Positions 1 through 9,608 of a stretch of 64,000 nucleotides of DNA are shown in pieces (positions within the stretch are counted from its first letter, which is position 1; the number at the start of each line of letters is the position of its first letter). A program made the translations under genes and the position numbers. This DNA is from Microbacterium laevaniformans (GTDB lineage: Bacteria; Actinomycetota; Actinomycetes; Actinomycetales; Microbacteriaceae). Where the stretch lies: positions 1,116,001 through 1,180,000 of the forward strand of contig NZ_JAFBCE010000001.1 in NCBI RefSeq assembly GCF_016907555.1. The letters run 5' to 3'. The notes beneath the pieces are model-generated. The model made no database searches, had not been told where the DNA came from, and was given only the letters and a program-made list of their open reading frames with translations.

Positions 1-1769
1 TCGATGTTCTGCAGCTTCGCCAGTTCGTCGTTGTCGATCACCGGGAAGTCGAGGGTGATCGTGCGGGTGTGCTCGGGCCCCCACTCCAGGAGGTTGCGCT
101 CGGGGCCGAGCCCGAGGGCGAGCGAGGTCACGACCTCTTCACGGATCGAGTCCAGCGGCGGGTTGGTCACCTGCGCGAATTGCTGCACGAAGTAGTCGAA
201 CAGCAGGCGCGGACGCTCGCTGAGCACCGCGATCGGCGTGTCCGATCCCATGGCGCCGAGCGGCTCGGCGCCGTTCTGTCCCATGGGCGTGAGGAGGATG
301 CGCACCTCCTCCTCGGTGTATCCGAAGGTGCGCTGACGGCGGGTGATCGAGGCGATCGGGTGCACGATGTGCTCGCGCTCGGGCAGCTCCTTCAGGCGCA
401 CGCGACCGGCATCCAGCCATTCCTGCCACGGCTGCAGTGCGGCCAGCTCAGCCTTGACCTCGTCGTCCTCGATGATGCGACGCTGGGCGGTGTCGACCAC
501 GAACATGCGTCCGGGGCGCAGACGCCCCCGGCGCTTGATGCGCTCCGGGGCGAAGTCGAGCACACCGGTCTCGCTGCCGATGACGACGAGTCCGTCGGTG
601 GTCTCCGTCCAGCGACCCGGGCGCAGACCGTTGCGGTCGAGCGTCGCGCCGACGAGGGTGCCGTCGGTGAAAATGAGGGCGGCGGGGCCGTCCCAGGGCT
701 CCATCTGCATCGAGTGGTACTCGTAGAACGCGCGAAGGTCCGGCGCGATGTCGGCCTGCTTCTCGTAGGCCTCGGGCACCATCATCATCACCGCGTGCGG
801 CAGGCTGCGTCCCGTCAGGGTCAGCAGTTCGAGCACCTCGTCGAAGGATGCCGAGTCGCTCGCGCCCTCGGTGCAGATCGGCAGCAGCGGGCGGATGTCG
901 CCGATCAGCTCGGACTCGAGCTGCGACTGACGGGCGCGCATCCAGTTGCGGTTGGCGCCGACGGTGTTGATCTCGCCGTTGTGCGCGAGCATCCGCAACG
1001 GCTGCGCGAGCGGCCACGACGGGAACGTGTTGGTCGAGTAGCGCGAGTGCACGACGGCGAGCTCGCTCTGGAAGCGCTCGTCCTGCAGGTCGGGGTAGAA
1101 CGGCTCGAGCTGGAGCGTCGTGACCATGCCCTTGTACCCGAGAGTGCGCGAGCTCAGCGACACGAAGTAGGCGTCGTGCTCGCGACGGGCCCGCTTGCGC
1201 AGGCGGTAGACGCGCCGGTCGAGCTCGATCCCGCTGAGCGCGGGGGCGTCGCCCACCGCGGGGCGCGACACGAAGAACTGCTCGAAGTGCGGACGGGCCT
1301 CGAAGGCCAGCTTGCCGAGGTGCTCCTGCTCGGTCGGCACGTCGCGCCAGCCGAGCACCGTCAGACCCTCGGTCTCGGCGATGCGCTCGACGCCCGCCTT
1401 GATGTCGGCGCGGGCTGCCTCGTCGAGCGGAAGGAACGCCATGCCGGCGGCGTACTGCCCGACCGGGGGCAGCTCGAAGTCCACCACGGCCCGCAGGAAC
1501 GCGTCGGGCATCTGGGTCAGGATGCCGGCACCGTCACCGGTACCGGCGTCGGAGCCGATGGCCCCGCGGTGCTCGAGGTTGCGCAGCGCCGTCAGCGCGA
1601 GCTCGACGATGTCATGGCCGGGCTCTCCGCGCAGCGTGGCGACCATCGCCAGGCCGCAGGCGTCCTTCTCGAACGCGGGGTTGTACATCCCCTGCTTGGC
1701 AGGGAAACCCGATGCGGGGCGCATCTCGGGTTCTTCGTGGGTCTTCTCACGACGGGGGCTCGAAGCCAT
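1..1769 (-). CDS. gltB: Glutamate synthase large subunit, N-terminal part (cut by window edge)
   Basis: Large subunit of NADPH-dependent glutamate synthase, which makes two glutamates from glutamine and 2-oxoglutarate in the cytoplasm. About 589 residues are visible: the class II glutamine amidotransferase domain and the start of the central domain. The nucleophile Cys follows a short propeptide (FEKDACGLAM). The motifs HSRYSTNTFPSWPLAQP and LAHNGEINT, and the segment GASDSASFDEVLELL, are typical of GltB. The ATG at 1769 is preferred because AGGA lies 8 nt upstream; an in-frame ATG at 1784 would add five residues. It lies downstream of lgt on the same strand. gltD should lie left of the window. 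Confidence 0.97.
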   Translation of the reverse strand, partial: MASSPRREKTHEEPEMRPASGFPAKQGMYNPAFEKDACGLAMVATLRGEPGHDIVELALTALRNLEHRGAIGSDAGTGDGAGILTQMPDAFLRAVVDFELPPVGQYAAGMAFLPLDEAARADIKAGVERIAETEGLTVLGWRDVPTEQEHLGKLAFEARPHFEQFFVSRPAVGDAPALSGIELDRRVYRLRKRARREHDAYFVSLSSRTLGYKGMVTTLQLEPFYPDLQDERFQSELAVVHSRYSTNTFPSWPLAQPLRMLAHNGEINTVGANRNWMRARQSQLESELIGDIRPLLPICTEGASDSASFDEVLELLTLTGRSLPHAVMMMVPEAYEKQADIAPDLRAFYEYHSMQMEPWDGPAALIFTDGTLVGATLDRNGLRPGRWTETTDGLVVIGSETGVLDFAPERIKRRGRLRPGRMFVVDTAQRRIIEDDEVKAELAALQPWQEWLDAGRVRLKELPEREHIVHPIASITRRQRTFGYTEEEVRILLTPMGQNGAEPLGAMGSDTPIAVLSERPRLLFDYFVQQFAQVTNPPLDSIREEVVTSLALGLGPERNLLEWGPEHTRTITLDFPVIDNDELAKLQNI

Positions 1770-1819
1770 GGCAACCGTCCTCATGGTCAAACTGATCGGG
1801 GACGACGTCGGCCCTGGGC

Positions 1820-1846
1820 ATTCAGCGGAGGTGTATTCAGCGGAGG
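1820..1846. repeat. Tandem 12-bp direct repeat upstream of gltB
   Basis: ATTCAGCGGAGG occurs at 1820-1831 and again at 1835-1846, a 15-bp period. The repeats lie about 50-75 bp upstream of the gltB start, in the only non-coding stretch between lgt and gltB. They could be a regulator site or a simple duplication. Confidence 0.4.
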
Positions 1847-1879
1847 AGAAGTCGAAGCATCGTGCGCATCGGGGCGGTG

Positions 1880-2860
1880 CTACTTCGACGTGACAGTGCT
1901 TGTGGCTGCGTCCGCGATGGATTCGGCTGTCGGGGGTGCGCTGACGTCCACGAATTCATCGGTGTTCTGCGATTGTACAGCCCCGCCCCGCTCACGACCG
2001 CGCATGTACGGCGACGGCTCGAAGCCCGGGTGGTGGCGGGTCTGCACGGCGAAGATGACGATTCCCACCAGCACGCCGAACATCGCCGCCCAGACGTTGG
2101 TGCGCAGACCGAAGAACACCTCGCTCGGGTCGATGCGGATGCTCTCCCACACGATGCGACCTGCGCTGTACCAGACGAGGTAGAACGCGAACAGGCGACC
2201 CCACTGCAGGCGGAAGCGGTGACCAGCCCACAGCAGCACGATCACGCCCATCGTGTTCCAGATGACCTCGTAGAGGAAAGTGGGGTGGAAGAGCGTTCCG
2301 GCGGGGAGGCCGACCGGCCAGGCCGGGTTCGGGTAGTCGATCTGCAGGCCCCAGGGCAGATCGGTGGGAAGCCCGTACAGCTCCTGGTTGAACCAGTTTC
2401 CGAAGCGGCCCAGCGCCTGCGCGAGCAGCAGGCCCGGAGCGAGCGCGTCGGCGAAGGTCCAGAACCGGATGCCGGTCCACTTGCAGCCGAGCCACGCGCC
2501 GATCGCGCCGCCGATGAGCGCGCCGAAGATCGCGATGCCGCCGTCCCACACGTTCCAGATCGCGTCGCGCACGAACGGGTTCCACCACTCGCGTCCCTGC
2601 TCGAAGTAGAACCCCCAGTGGGTCACGACGTGAAAGGCGCGCGCGCCGATGATCGCCAGGGGCACGGCGAGCAGGCAGATGTCGATGACGACCCACGATT
2701 CCGCGCCACGCTTGGTGAGACGGTGGTTGGTCATGAAAGCCGCGACGACGATGCCCGCGAGGATGCACAGGGCGTAGAAGTGAATCGTCAGCGGGCCGAC
2801 CTGGAAGGAACTGATCGGCGGGCTCGGGATGCTGGCGACGACGGAGGCGGAGGAAAGCAC
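1880..2860 (-). CDS. lgt: Prolipoprotein diacylglyceryl transferase
   Basis: Integral membrane enzyme that moves diacylglycerol from phosphatidylglycerol to the lipobox Cys of prelipoproteins, the first step of lipoprotein maturation. The 326 residues form about seven membrane segments. The Lgt signature GRFGNWFNQELYGLPT is present, as are IHFYALCILAGI near the N-terminus and GTLFHPTFLYE. The C-terminal tail after about residue 285 is hydrophilic and poorly conserved, as in other actinobacterial Lgt proteins. It sits between trpA and gltB, a common Microbacteriaceae order. The lipoprotein encoded at 55270-55791 is a likely substrate. Confidence 0.97.
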   Translation of the reverse strand: MLSSASVVASIPSPPISSFQVGPLTIHFYALCILAGIVVAAFMTNHRLTKRGAESWVVIDICLLAVPLAIIGARAFHVVTHWGFYFEQGREWWNPFVRDAIWNVWDGGIAIFGALIGGAIGAWLGCKWTGIRFWTFADALAPGLLLAQALGRFGNWFNQELYGLPTDLPWGLQIDYPNPAWPVGLPAGTLFHPTFLYEVIWNTMGVIVLLWAGHRFRLQWGRLFAFYLVWYSAGRIVWESIRIDPSEVFFGLRTNVWAAMFGVLVGIVIFAVQTRHHPGFEPSPYMRGRERGGAVQSQNTDEFVDVSAPPTAESIADAATSTVTSK

Positions 2861-2911
2861 GAGGGGCAGTCTACTTCGCCGCCGGTGCCGTCACGTGTCG
2901 CCGCGGAGGCG

Positions 2912-3697
2912 TCAGCGCCCGGCGCCGGCCGTCAGGGCGCGGGTCTCTGCGGCGAGGGCCTCCACGCCCCCGTCGCGCAGCGCCCGGACGAGGGCCGTTC
3001 CCACGATCGCGCCGTCCGCGTACTCCAGGACGCCGCTGACCTGCTCGGGCGTCGAGATGCCGATGCCGACGCAGGCGTGGTCGACACCGAAGGTGCGCAG
3101 TCGCGCCACGAGCGTGCGCGCCGCGGCATCCAGCTCCGCGCGTTCGCCCGTGATACCCATCGTCGACACCGTGTAGACGAAGCCGGTCGACGCCTCGGCG
3201 ATCATGCGCAGTCGCTCGTCGGTCGAGGTCGGGGCGGCCAGGAAGACGCGGTCGAGACCGGTGCGCTCGGAGGCGGCGATCCAGTCCGGTGCGGAGTCGG
3301 GGGTGATATCGGGCGTGATCAGACCCGCGCCGCCGGCGGCCACGAGGTCGTCGGCGAAGCGGTCCACGCCGTACTGCAGGACCGGGTTCCAGTACGTCAT
3401 CACGAGGATGGGGACATCGACCCGGTCGGCGATGGCCCGCACCGCGGTGAAGGTGTCGCGGAGGCGGAATCCCGCCGCCAGCGCGGCCTGTGTGGCCTCC
3501 TGGATGACGAGACCGTCCATGACGGGGTCCGAGTAGGGCGGGCCGAGCTCGAGGACGTCGGCGCCGTTCTCCGCCAGAGCCACGGCGGCGTCGATGCTCG
3601 TCTGCAGGTCGGGGTAGCCGAGCGGCAGGTAGCCGACGAAGGCGCCGCGACCGTCCGCCTTCGCCGCGTCGATCGCGGCCGCCACGCGCGAGGTCAT
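2912..3697 (-). CDS. trpA: Tryptophan synthase alpha chain
   Basis: Cleaves indole-3-glycerol phosphate to indole and glyceraldehyde 3-phosphate and channels indole to TrpB. The 261 residues form a TIM barrel. The catalytic Glu is in [12 protein letters not shown], the catalytic Asp in PVMDGLVIQ, and the phosphate-binding glycines near [18 protein letters not shown]. The ATG at 3697 is chosen because it overlaps the trpB stop by 4 nt (ATGA), and [20 protein letters not shown] is a normal TrpA start. It is the last trp gene before lgt. Confidence 0.97.
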   Translation of the reverse strand: MTSRVAAAIDAAKADGRGAFVGYLPLGYPDLQTSIDAAVALAENGADVLELGPPYSDPVMDGLVIQEATQAALAAGFRLRDTFTAVRAIADRVDVPILVMTYWNPVLQYGVDRFADDLVAAGGAGLITPDITPDSAPDWIAASERTGLDRVFLAAPTSTDERLRMIAEASTGFVYTVSTMGITGERAELDAAARTLVARLRTFGVDHACVGIGISTPEQVSGVLEYADGAIVGTALVRALRDGGVEALAAETRALTAGAGR

Positions 3698-4902
3698 GCC
3701 TCTGCCCCCTCGTCGTAGAGGCCGAACCAGCGCGCAGCCGTGTCCATGTCCTTGTCGCCGCGTCCCGACAGGCTGACGGCGATGAGGGCGTCGGGTCCGA
3801 GCTCGCGGCCCAAGCGCAGGGCGCCCGCCAGCGCGTGCGCGGACTCGATCGCCGGGATGATGCCCTCCGTCTGCGACAGCAGACGCAGCGCGTCCATCGC
3901 CTCGGCATCCGTCGCCGGAATGTACTCGGCGCGGCCGATGTCGGCGAGCCACGCGTGCTCGGGACCGACACCCGGGTAGTCGAGGCCGGCGGAGATCGAG
4001 TGGGACTCGACCGTCTGGCCGTCCTCGTCCTGCAGGACGAACGTCTTGGCGCCGTGGAGGATGCCGGGTCGGCCACGCTCGATGGATGCCGCATGCTTGG
4101 GCGTGTCGACGCCGTCGCCGGCCGCCTCGACGCCGTAGAGCTTGACGCCGTCGTCATCGAGGAACGCGTCGAACATGCCGATCGCGTTGGAGCCGCCGCC
4201 GACGCAGGCGACGACCGCATCGGGCAGGCGTCCCGTTTCGGCGAGCAGCTGTGCGCGGGCCTCCTCCGAGATGATCTTCTGGAAGTCGCGCACCATCGCC
4301 GGGAACGGGTGTGGACCCGCGGCCGTGCCGAAGATGTAGTTGGTCGTCTCGACGGATGCCACCCAGTCGCGGTAGGCCTCGTTGATGGCGTCCTTCAGGG
4401 TGCGCGATCCGGTCGTGACGGGGATGACCTCGGCGCCCAGCAGCCGCATGCGGGCGACGTTGAGCGCTTGGCGCTCGGTGTCCACCTCGCCCATGTAGAC
4501 GGTGCATTCGAAACCGAACAGGGCCGCTGCGGTCGCGGTTGCGACGCCGTGCTGACCGGCGCCGGTCTCGGCGATCACGCGCTTCTTACCGAGTCGCTTC
4601 GTCAGCAGCGCCTGACCGATGACGTTGTTGATCTTGTGCGAGCCGGTGTGGTTCAGATCCTCGCGCTTCAAGAAGATGCGCGCGCCTCCGGCATGCTCGG
4701 CGAAGCGGGGCACTTCGGTGAGAGCCGACGGCCGGCCCGCATAGGAGTGCAGCAGGCTTTCGAATTCGGCGGCGAAGGCAGGGTCGGCCTTGGCCGCTTC
4801 GTACTCCGCCGTCAGCTCGTCGATGGCGGCGATGAGCGACTCGGGCATGTACCGTCCCCCGAAGTCGCCGAAGAAGGGTCCGTGCTGGTCGCGCAGGCTC
4901 AT
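3694..4902 (-). CDS. trpB: Tryptophan synthase beta chain
   Basis: PLP enzyme that condenses indole with serine to give tryptophan; partner of TrpA in an alpha2-beta2 complex. The 402 residues match family length. The PLP lysine lies in [10 protein letters not shown] and the phosphate-binding loop is VGGGSNAIG. The N-terminal [14 protein letters not shown] is characteristic of TrpB1. The start overlaps the trpC stop by 4 nt, so translation is probably coupled trpC-trpB-trpA. Confidence 0.98.
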   Translation of the reverse strand: MSLRDQHGPFFGDFGGRYMPESLIAAIDELTAEYEAAKADPAFAAEFESLLHSYAGRPSALTEVPRFAEHAGGARIFLKREDLNHTGSHKINNVIGQALLTKRLGKKRVIAETGAGQHGVATATAAALFGFECTVYMGEVDTERQALNVARMRLLGAEVIPVTTGSRTLKDAINEAYRDWVASVETTNYIFGTAAGPHPFPAMVRDFQKIISEEARAQLLAETGRLPDAVVACVGGGSNAIGMFDAFLDDDGVKLYGVEAAGDGVDTPKHAASIERGRPGILHGAKTFVLQDEDGQTVESHSISAGLDYPGVGPEHAWLADIGRAEYIPATDAEAMDALRLLSQTEGIIPAIESAHALAGALRLGRELGPDALIAVSLSGRGDKDMDTAARWFGLYDEGAEA

Positions 4903-5675
4903 GATCCGGCCTCCAGGAAAGCGTGCAGGGTGGTCACGGGGTCGTTGGTGACGAGCGCTTCGCCGACGAGCACGACATCGGCGCCGTCGGCCCGATAGTG
5001 CGCGACGTCGGCGGGCGCAAGCACCGCCGACTCGGCGATCTTGATCGCGTCCGCGGGGAAATGCTCCGCGAGCGAGCCGAACAGGTCGCGGTCCAGCTCG
5101 AACGTGGAGAGGTTGCGGGCGTTGACGCCGATGAGCGTGGCGCCGAGGTCGCCGGCGCGGTCCAGCTCCTCGCGTGAGTGCGTCTCGACGAGAGGCGTCA
5201 TGCCCAGCTGCAGGACCAGCTCGTGCAGCTGCCGCAGCAGGGGCTGTTCGAGCGCGGCGACGATCAGCAGCACCAGGTCGGCCCCGGAAGCCCGCGCCTC
5301 CAGAACCTGGTAGGGCGTCGCGATGAAGTCTTTGCGCAGCACCGGCAGCGCGACTCGCTGCTTGACGGCCTCGAGGTCGGCAAGGGAACCCTTGAACTTC
5401 CGCTGCTCGGTGAGCACCGAGATCGCCGAGGCGCCGCCTTTCTCGTACAGCGACGCCTGCAGGGCCGGGTCGGGAATGGCCGCGAGGTTGCCGCGTGACG
5501 GACTGGCGCGTTTGACCTCCGCGATGATCTTCACGCGCTCGGCGGGTGCGAGAGCGGCGCGGGCATCGAGAGCGGGCGCCTGCGCGAGAGCGTCGCGCTC
5601 GACGTCGCGGAGCGGACGTGCGTCCTCCCGCGACCGGGCATCCTCCACCGCGCCGGCCGTCAGGCCATCGAGCAT
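4899..5675 (-). CDS. trpC: Indole-3-glycerol phosphate synthase
   Basis: Closes the indole ring: CdRP to indole-3-glycerol phosphate plus CO2 and water. The 258 residues form a TIM barrel with the family motif [10 protein letters not shown] holding the catalytic Lys, [14 protein letters not shown] (second Lys), and [11 protein letters not shown]. It is a stand-alone TrpC, not fused to TrpF. It lies 1 nt after the HGxxPAAW gene and overlaps trpB by 4 nt. Confidence 0.97.
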   Translation of the reverse strand: MLDGLTAGAVEDARSREDARPLRDVERDALAQAPALDARAALAPAERVKIIAEVKRASPSRGNLAAIPDPALQASLYEKGGASAISVLTEQRKFKGSLADLEAVKQRVALPVLRKDFIATPYQVLEARASGADLVLLIVAALEQPLLRQLHELVLQLGMTPLVETHSREELDRAGDLGATLIGVNARNLSTFELDRDLFGSLAEHFPADAIKIAESAVLAPADVAHYRADGADVVLVGEALVTNDPVTTLHAFLEAGS

Positions 5676-5676
5676 G

Positions 5677-5907
5677 TCAGTGCTGCTTCGGGGCGTACTT
5701 CGGACCCTTGGCGCCGTAGCCGGCCTTCGCCATGCCCCAGCCGACGAGCGCGCCCACGACGAGCAGCCCGGCGGAGGCCCAGACGAGCGCCGGCATGTCG
5801 AACCAGTAGAAGACCGTGCCGAGCGTGACGGCGAGCAGCATGATGACCACAGCCGTCCAGGCGGCGGGCGAGTGTCCGTGGCCGGGGTCGTCGATGCTGT
5901 TGCTCAT
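5677..5907 (-). CDS. HGxxPAAW family small membrane protein
   Basis: A 76-residue protein with the family signature HGHSPAAW near residue 10 and two membrane segments at about 17-36 and 41-60, ending in a basic tail. The family is found in actinobacteria between Trp_oprn_chp and trpC. Its function is not known. Position suggests a membrane role tied to tryptophan synthesis, but nothing in the sequence shows a catalytic site. Confidence 0.9.
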   Translation of the reverse strand: MSNSIDDPGHGHSPAAWTAVVIMLLAVTLGTVFYWFDMPALVWASAGLLVVGALVGWGMAKAGYGAKGPKYAPKQH

Positions 5908-5944
5908 GCTGCTCCTCGGTGTCATTCGGGGGTTACCCGCCAGT

Positions 5945-6559
5945 CTAGCGGGCGGTGGGATCGTCGCCGTGCGACAGGTCGTCCCAGGAGTCGATCGCGT
6001 CGTGCGGGCGCGACGCGGCGGCACCCGTGGCCGATCCCGCCGCCGACGGGCTCGGGTTGTCCGTACGATACCGGCGTCCACTGCCGCGCCAGCGGTGCGA
6101 CGTGGCGAGCGTCAGGACGCCGCCCACGGCGACCAGTGCGCCCGCGACCACCGTGAGCCACGGCCAGGGCGTCGACGTGATCGAGGCGACCAGCCCGTCG
6201 ATCGCGTCCGTTCCCGACAGGCCGGTGGCCGTCGTCACCGCGGCCGAGACGGCATCCACGGGGTGTTCGATCGCGATGCGTCCTGCACCGATCAGCAGTG
6301 TGCCGCCGATGATGACCGCAACCGCTCCGAACGCGTAACGCAGCACGCGTCCGACCACCGTGAGGGCGAGGCCCAGCGCGAGCGCCGCCAGGCTGAGCGG
6401 AGCGAGCAGGGTGAACCCCTTCGCGCCGGCGACGGTGAGGGATGCGGTGGCACCGGCATCCAAGGCGACGTCCAGCCACGTCTGGGTCGACGAGATGATC
6501 GCGAGGGCGCCGCCGGCGATGATCGAGAGGACCGCGTAACTGCGTGCGCGCGCCGTCAC
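5945..6559 (-). CDS. Tryptophan biosynthesis-associated membrane protein (Trp_oprn_chp)
   Basis: A 204-residue membrane protein with about four hydrophobic segments (near residues 8-27, 48-70, 72-90 and 132-152) and a hydrophilic, disordered C-terminus rich in Ser and Asp. It fits the actinobacterial Trp_oprn_chp family found in trp operons; the role is unknown. The start is a GTG overlapping the hisI stop by 4 nt. In related genomes trpE usually lies between hisI and this gene; here it does not. Confidence 0.85.
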   Translation of the reverse strand: MTARARSYAVLSIIAGGALAIISSTQTWLDVALDAGATASLTVAGAKGFTLLAPLSLAALALGLALTVVGRVLRYAFGAVAVIIGGTLLIGAGRIAIEHPVDAVSAAVTTATGLSGTDAIDGLVASITSTPWPWLTVVAGALVAVGGVLTLATSHRWRGSGRRYRTDNPSPSAAGSATGAAASRPHDAIDSWDDLSHGDDPTAR

Positions 6560-6939
6560 GACGGGTCGCCGCCGTGATCGAGCGGTGCGAGGGCGACGAC
6601 GGGAGAGAGGTCGTCGGCGTCGAAGCAGGTGTGATCGCCGGTGTGGCAGGCGGCACCGATCTGCTTGACGGCGATCAGCAGGGTGTCGCCGTCGCAGTCC
6701 AGCCGGGCGCCGCGCACGTACTGCGCGTGACCCGACGTGTCGCCCTTGCGCCAGTACTCCTGGCGGGAGCGCGACCAGAATGTCACGCGCCCCTCCGTGA
6801 GCGTGCGACGGAGAGCCTCGGCATCCATCCAGCCGAGCATCAGCACCTCGCCGGTGTCGTGCTGCTGGATGATCGCGGGCACCAGACCGTCGGCGTTGAA
6901 CGTGACGCGACCGATTCGCGGGTCGTCGACGACGGTCAC
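6556..6939 (-). CDS. hisI: Phosphoribosyl-AMP cyclohydrolase
   Basis: Third step of histidine synthesis: hydrolytic opening of the adenine ring of PR-AMP. The 127 residues hold the zinc and magnesium ligands typical of HisI: the CDGD segment, [11 protein letters not shown] with its two Cys, and the WMDAEAL and [19 protein letters not shown] motifs. It is the stand-alone form, with HisE encoded separately at 8590. GTG start overlaps the hisF stop by 4 nt. Confidence 0.97.
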   Translation of the reverse strand: MTVVDDPRIGRVTFNADGLVPAIIQQHDTGEVLMLGWMDAEALRRTLTEGRVTFWSRSRQEYWRKGDTSGHAQYVRGARLDCDGDTLLIAVKQIGAACHTGDHTCFDADDLSPVVALAPLDHGGDPS

Positions 6940-7700
6940 CGGCGCACCTCGATGCCGTCGGCGCTGAGCGCGTCCTTGACGTCGCCGATCGTCAGCTGCC
7001 CGGAGTGGAAGACGGATGCCGCGAGCACCGCGTCGGCGCCCGCGTGCACGGCCGGGGCGAAGTGCTCGACGCTTCCGGCGCCTCCGGAGGCGATGACGGG
7101 CACGGAGGACAGCTCGCGCATCAGGCCGACGAGCTCGAGGTCGAACCCGTCCTTCGTGCCGTCGGCGTCGATCGAGTTGACCAGCAGCTCCCCCGCTCCC
7201 CGGTCGATCGCCTCTCGCGCCCAGTCGAGCGCGTCGAGGCTGGTCGCGGTCCGACCGCCGTGGGTCGTGACGACGAAACCGGAGCGGGTGCCCGGCGCGC
7301 GTTTGACGTCGAGCGACAGCACCAGCACCTGCGCGCCGAAGCGATCGGCGATCTCGCCCAGCAGGTCGGGGCGCGCGATGGCCGCGGAGTTGACGCCGAC
7401 CTTGTCGGCCCCGACCGCGAGCAGACGGGCCACGTCGTCGGCGCTGCGCACACCGCCGCCGACGGTCAGGGGGATGAAGACCTCCTCGGCCGTGCGGCGC
7501 ACGACGTCGTAGGTCGTCGAACGATCATCGACCGTCGCGGTCACGTCGAGGAAGGTCAGCTCGTCGGCGCCCTGAGCGAAATAGAGGGCGGCGAGTTCGA
7601 CGGGATCACCCATGTCGCGGAGGTTCTCGAAGTTCACGCCCTTGACGACGCGGCCGGCGGCCACGTCCAGACAGGGGATGACCCGTCGTGCGAGCGACAC
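6936..7700 (-). CDS. hisF: Imidazole glycerol phosphate synthase cyclase subunit
   Basis: TIM-barrel cyclase that uses ammonia delivered by HisH to convert PRFAR to imidazole glycerol phosphate and AICAR. The 254 residues contain the catalytic Asp pair in [14 protein letters not shown] and [13 protein letters not shown], plus phosphate-binding GGGVRSADD and ASGGAGS. hisH is not in the window. GTG start, one base from the hisG stop. Confidence 0.97.
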   Translation of the reverse strand: MSLARRVIPCLDVAAGRVVKGVNFENLRDMGDPVELAALYFAQGADELTFLDVTATVDDRSTTYDVVRRTAEEVFIPLTVGGGVRSADDVARLLAVGADKVGVNSAAIARPDLLGEIADRFGAQVLVLSLDVKRAPGTRSGFVVTTHGGRTATSLDALDWAREAIDRGAGELLVNSIDADGTKDGFDLELVGLMRELSSVPVIASGGAGSVEHFAPAVHAGADAVLAASVFHSGQLTIGDVKDALSADGIEVRR

Positions 7701-7701
7701 G

Positions 7702-8544
7702 TCAGAGCCTCGCGTTGTGGATCGCGGTCACCAGGATCGCGCGCGCGCCGATCGCGTACAGCGCGTCCATCACCTGGTTGACCGTCTTGCGGGGGCTCAT
7801 GACCCGCACGGCGACCCACTCGGGATCGCGCAACGGCGAGATCGTGGGCGACTCGATGCCGGGAGCGATGGCGACCGCGTCGTCGACCAGCGACGCCGGG
7901 AGGTCGTAGTCGATGAGGACGTAACGCCTGGCTACCATGACGCCGCGCAGTCGCCTCAGCAGGGTCTCGGTGCCCTCGGCCTCGCTCGGAGCGCCGATGA
8001 GCACCGCTTCCGACTCGAGCACCACCGGGCCGAAGATCTCCAGACCCGCCTGGCGGAGCGTCGTGCCGGTGGATAACACGTCCGCGACGGCATCCGCGAC
8101 GCCGAGCTGCACCGCCGACTCCACCGCGCCGTCCAGCGGCACGAGATCCACGGCCACGCCCTGCTCGTCGAGGAACCCGTCGACGAGGCCCGGATAGGCC
8201 GTCGCGACCCGCAGGCCCTCGAGGTCGGCGACGTGCGCGAAGCGCCCGGGAGGGCCGGCGAAGCGGAACGTCGAGCCGCCGAAGCCCAGCTGCTCTATCT
8301 CACGGGCACCCGGCATCCGGGCGTCGAGGAGCAGGTCGCGGCCGGTGATGCCGACGTCCAGGGCGCCGGAGCCGACGTAGGTCGCGATGTCCTTGGGGCG
8401 CAGGTAGAAGAACTCGACCTCGTTGATCGGGTCGATGACGTGGAGATCCTTGGGGTCGCGACGGCCGGTGTATCCGGCCTCCGCGAGCATCTCGGCGGCG
8501 GTGTCGGCGAGCGACCCCTTGTTCGGCACGGCGATGCGCAGCAT
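7702..8544 (-). CDS. hisG: ATP phosphoribosyltransferase
   Basis: Commits ATP and PRPP to histidine synthesis. At 280 residues it is the long form with a C-terminal regulatory (histidine-binding) domain, so it needs no HisZ. The N-terminal [20 protein letters not shown] and the PRPP loop around [14 protein letters not shown] are typical. It lies 45 bp downstream of hisE on the same strand. Confidence 0.97.
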   Translation of the reverse strand: MLRIAVPNKGSLADTAAEMLAEAGYTGRRDPKDLHVIDPINEVEFFYLRPKDIATYVGSGALDVGITGRDLLLDARMPGAREIEQLGFGGSTFRFAGPPGRFAHVADLEGLRVATAYPGLVDGFLDEQGVAVDLVPLDGAVESAVQLGVADAVADVLSTGTTLRQAGLEIFGPVVLESEAVLIGAPSEAEGTETLLRRLRGVMVARRYVLIDYDLPASLVDDAVAIAPGIESPTISPLRDPEWVAVRVMSPRKTVNQVMDALYAIGARAILVTAIHNARL

Positions 8545-8589
8545 GGGTGAAGAGCTTTCGGTGTCGGGAGGAGCGGGGCGGGAGCGCGC

Positions 8590-8853
8590 TCAGAGATGTC
8601 GGTAGACGTCCTGCAGCGTGAGGCCCTTGGCGAGCATCAGCACCTGCAGGTGGTACAGCAGCTGCGAGATCTCTTCGGCGGTCTCGTCGTCGGACTGGTA
8701 CTCCGCGGCCATCCAGACCTCGGCGGCTTCTTCGACGATCTTCTTGCCGATGGCGTGCACGCCGCGATCGAGCTGCGCGACCGTGCCGGAGCCTTCGGGA
8801 CGGGTCTCGGCGGTCGTCGTCAGCTCCGCGAACAGGGCGTCGAACGTCTTCAC
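8590..8853 (-). CDS. hisE: Phosphoribosyl-ATP diphosphatase
   Basis: Second step of histidine synthesis: PR-ATP to PR-AMP and pyrophosphate. This 87-residue all-helical MazG-like protein has the acidic metal-binding signature EEAAEVWMA followed by [17 protein letters not shown] start ([11 protein letters not shown]). It is followed by hisG and preceded by rpe. Confidence 0.96.
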   Translation of the reverse strand: MKTFDALFAELTTTAETRPEGSGTVAQLDRGVHAIGKKIVEEAAEVWMAAEYQSDDETAEEISQLLYHLQVLMLAKGLTLQDVYRHL

Positions 8854-8911
8854 CCTCTCAGTCTACCGGTCCTCGGCGCGCCCGCGCGCCGCCAGCCGCG
8901 GGCGGCGGTGC

Positions 8912-9583
8912 TCAGTGGCGGTGATGCTCGGTGGCGAGGCTCCGCAGCGCGGCGATGGCCCGGTCGGGGTCGTCGGCGCCGAAGACCGCGGATCCTGCGA
9001 CGAAGGTATCGGCCCCGGCCTCGGCAGCCTGGGCGATCGTCGACTCGGAGATGCCGCCGTCGACCTGCAGCCACACCTGGGAGCCCCGACGGCGCGCTTC
9101 GTCGTGCAGGCGGGCGAGTTTCGGCATCTGATCGGCCATGAAGGACTGTCCGCCGAAGCCGGGCTCGACCGTCATCACGAGGATCTGGTCGAACTCGTCG
9201 AGCACGTCGTACAACCCTTCCACCGGGGTGGCGGGCTTCACCGCGACGCCGGCGCGGGAGCCGATCGCGCGGAGTCGCCGCGCGAGAGTGATCGGGTCGG
9301 TCGCCGCCTCGAGATGAAAGGTGACGGATGCCGCGCCAAGCTCGGCGTACCCGGGCGCCCACCGGTCGGCATCCGAGATCATGAGGTGGACGTCCAGCGG
9401 CACGGGGCTCGTCGCCTGGATGCGCTCCACCATCTGCGGACCGAACGTCAGATTCGGCACGAAGTGATTGTCCATGACGTCCACATGCACGAAGTCGGCG
9501 GTCGCGATGCGCGCCAACTCCGCCTGCATGTTGACGAAGTCGGCGGCCAGGATGCTGGGGTTGATGCGGATGTCGCCGGTCAC
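8912..9583 (-). CDS. rpe: Ribulose-phosphate 3-epimerase
   Basis: Interconverts ribulose 5-phosphate and xylulose 5-phosphate in the pentose phosphate pathway. The 223 residues carry the family signatures VHVDVMDNHFVPN (metal-binding His and Asp), DVHLMI, VEPGFGGQSFM, and VDGGI. GTG start. Its place beside the his genes fits supply of PRPP precursor, although that is inference. Confidence 0.97.
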   Translation of the reverse strand: MTGDIRINPSILAADFVNMQAELARIATADFVHVDVMDNHFVPNLTFGPQMVERIQATSPVPLDVHLMISDADRWAPGYAELGAASVTFHLEAATDPITLARRLRAIGSRAGVAVKPATPVEGLYDVLDEFDQILVMTVEPGFGGQSFMADQMPKLARLHDEARRRGSQVWLQVDGGISESTIAQAAEAGADTFVAGSAVFGADDPDRAIAALRSLATEHHRH

Positions 9584-9608
9584 GGCACCACCCTAGTCGG
9601 CGCCGCGA

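Noticed and set aside
69..3718. Long plus-strand frames opposite gltB, lgt and trpA
   Set aside because: They run antisense to well-identified genes, are rich in Arg/Gly/His typical of shadow frames in high-GC DNA, and show no family motif.
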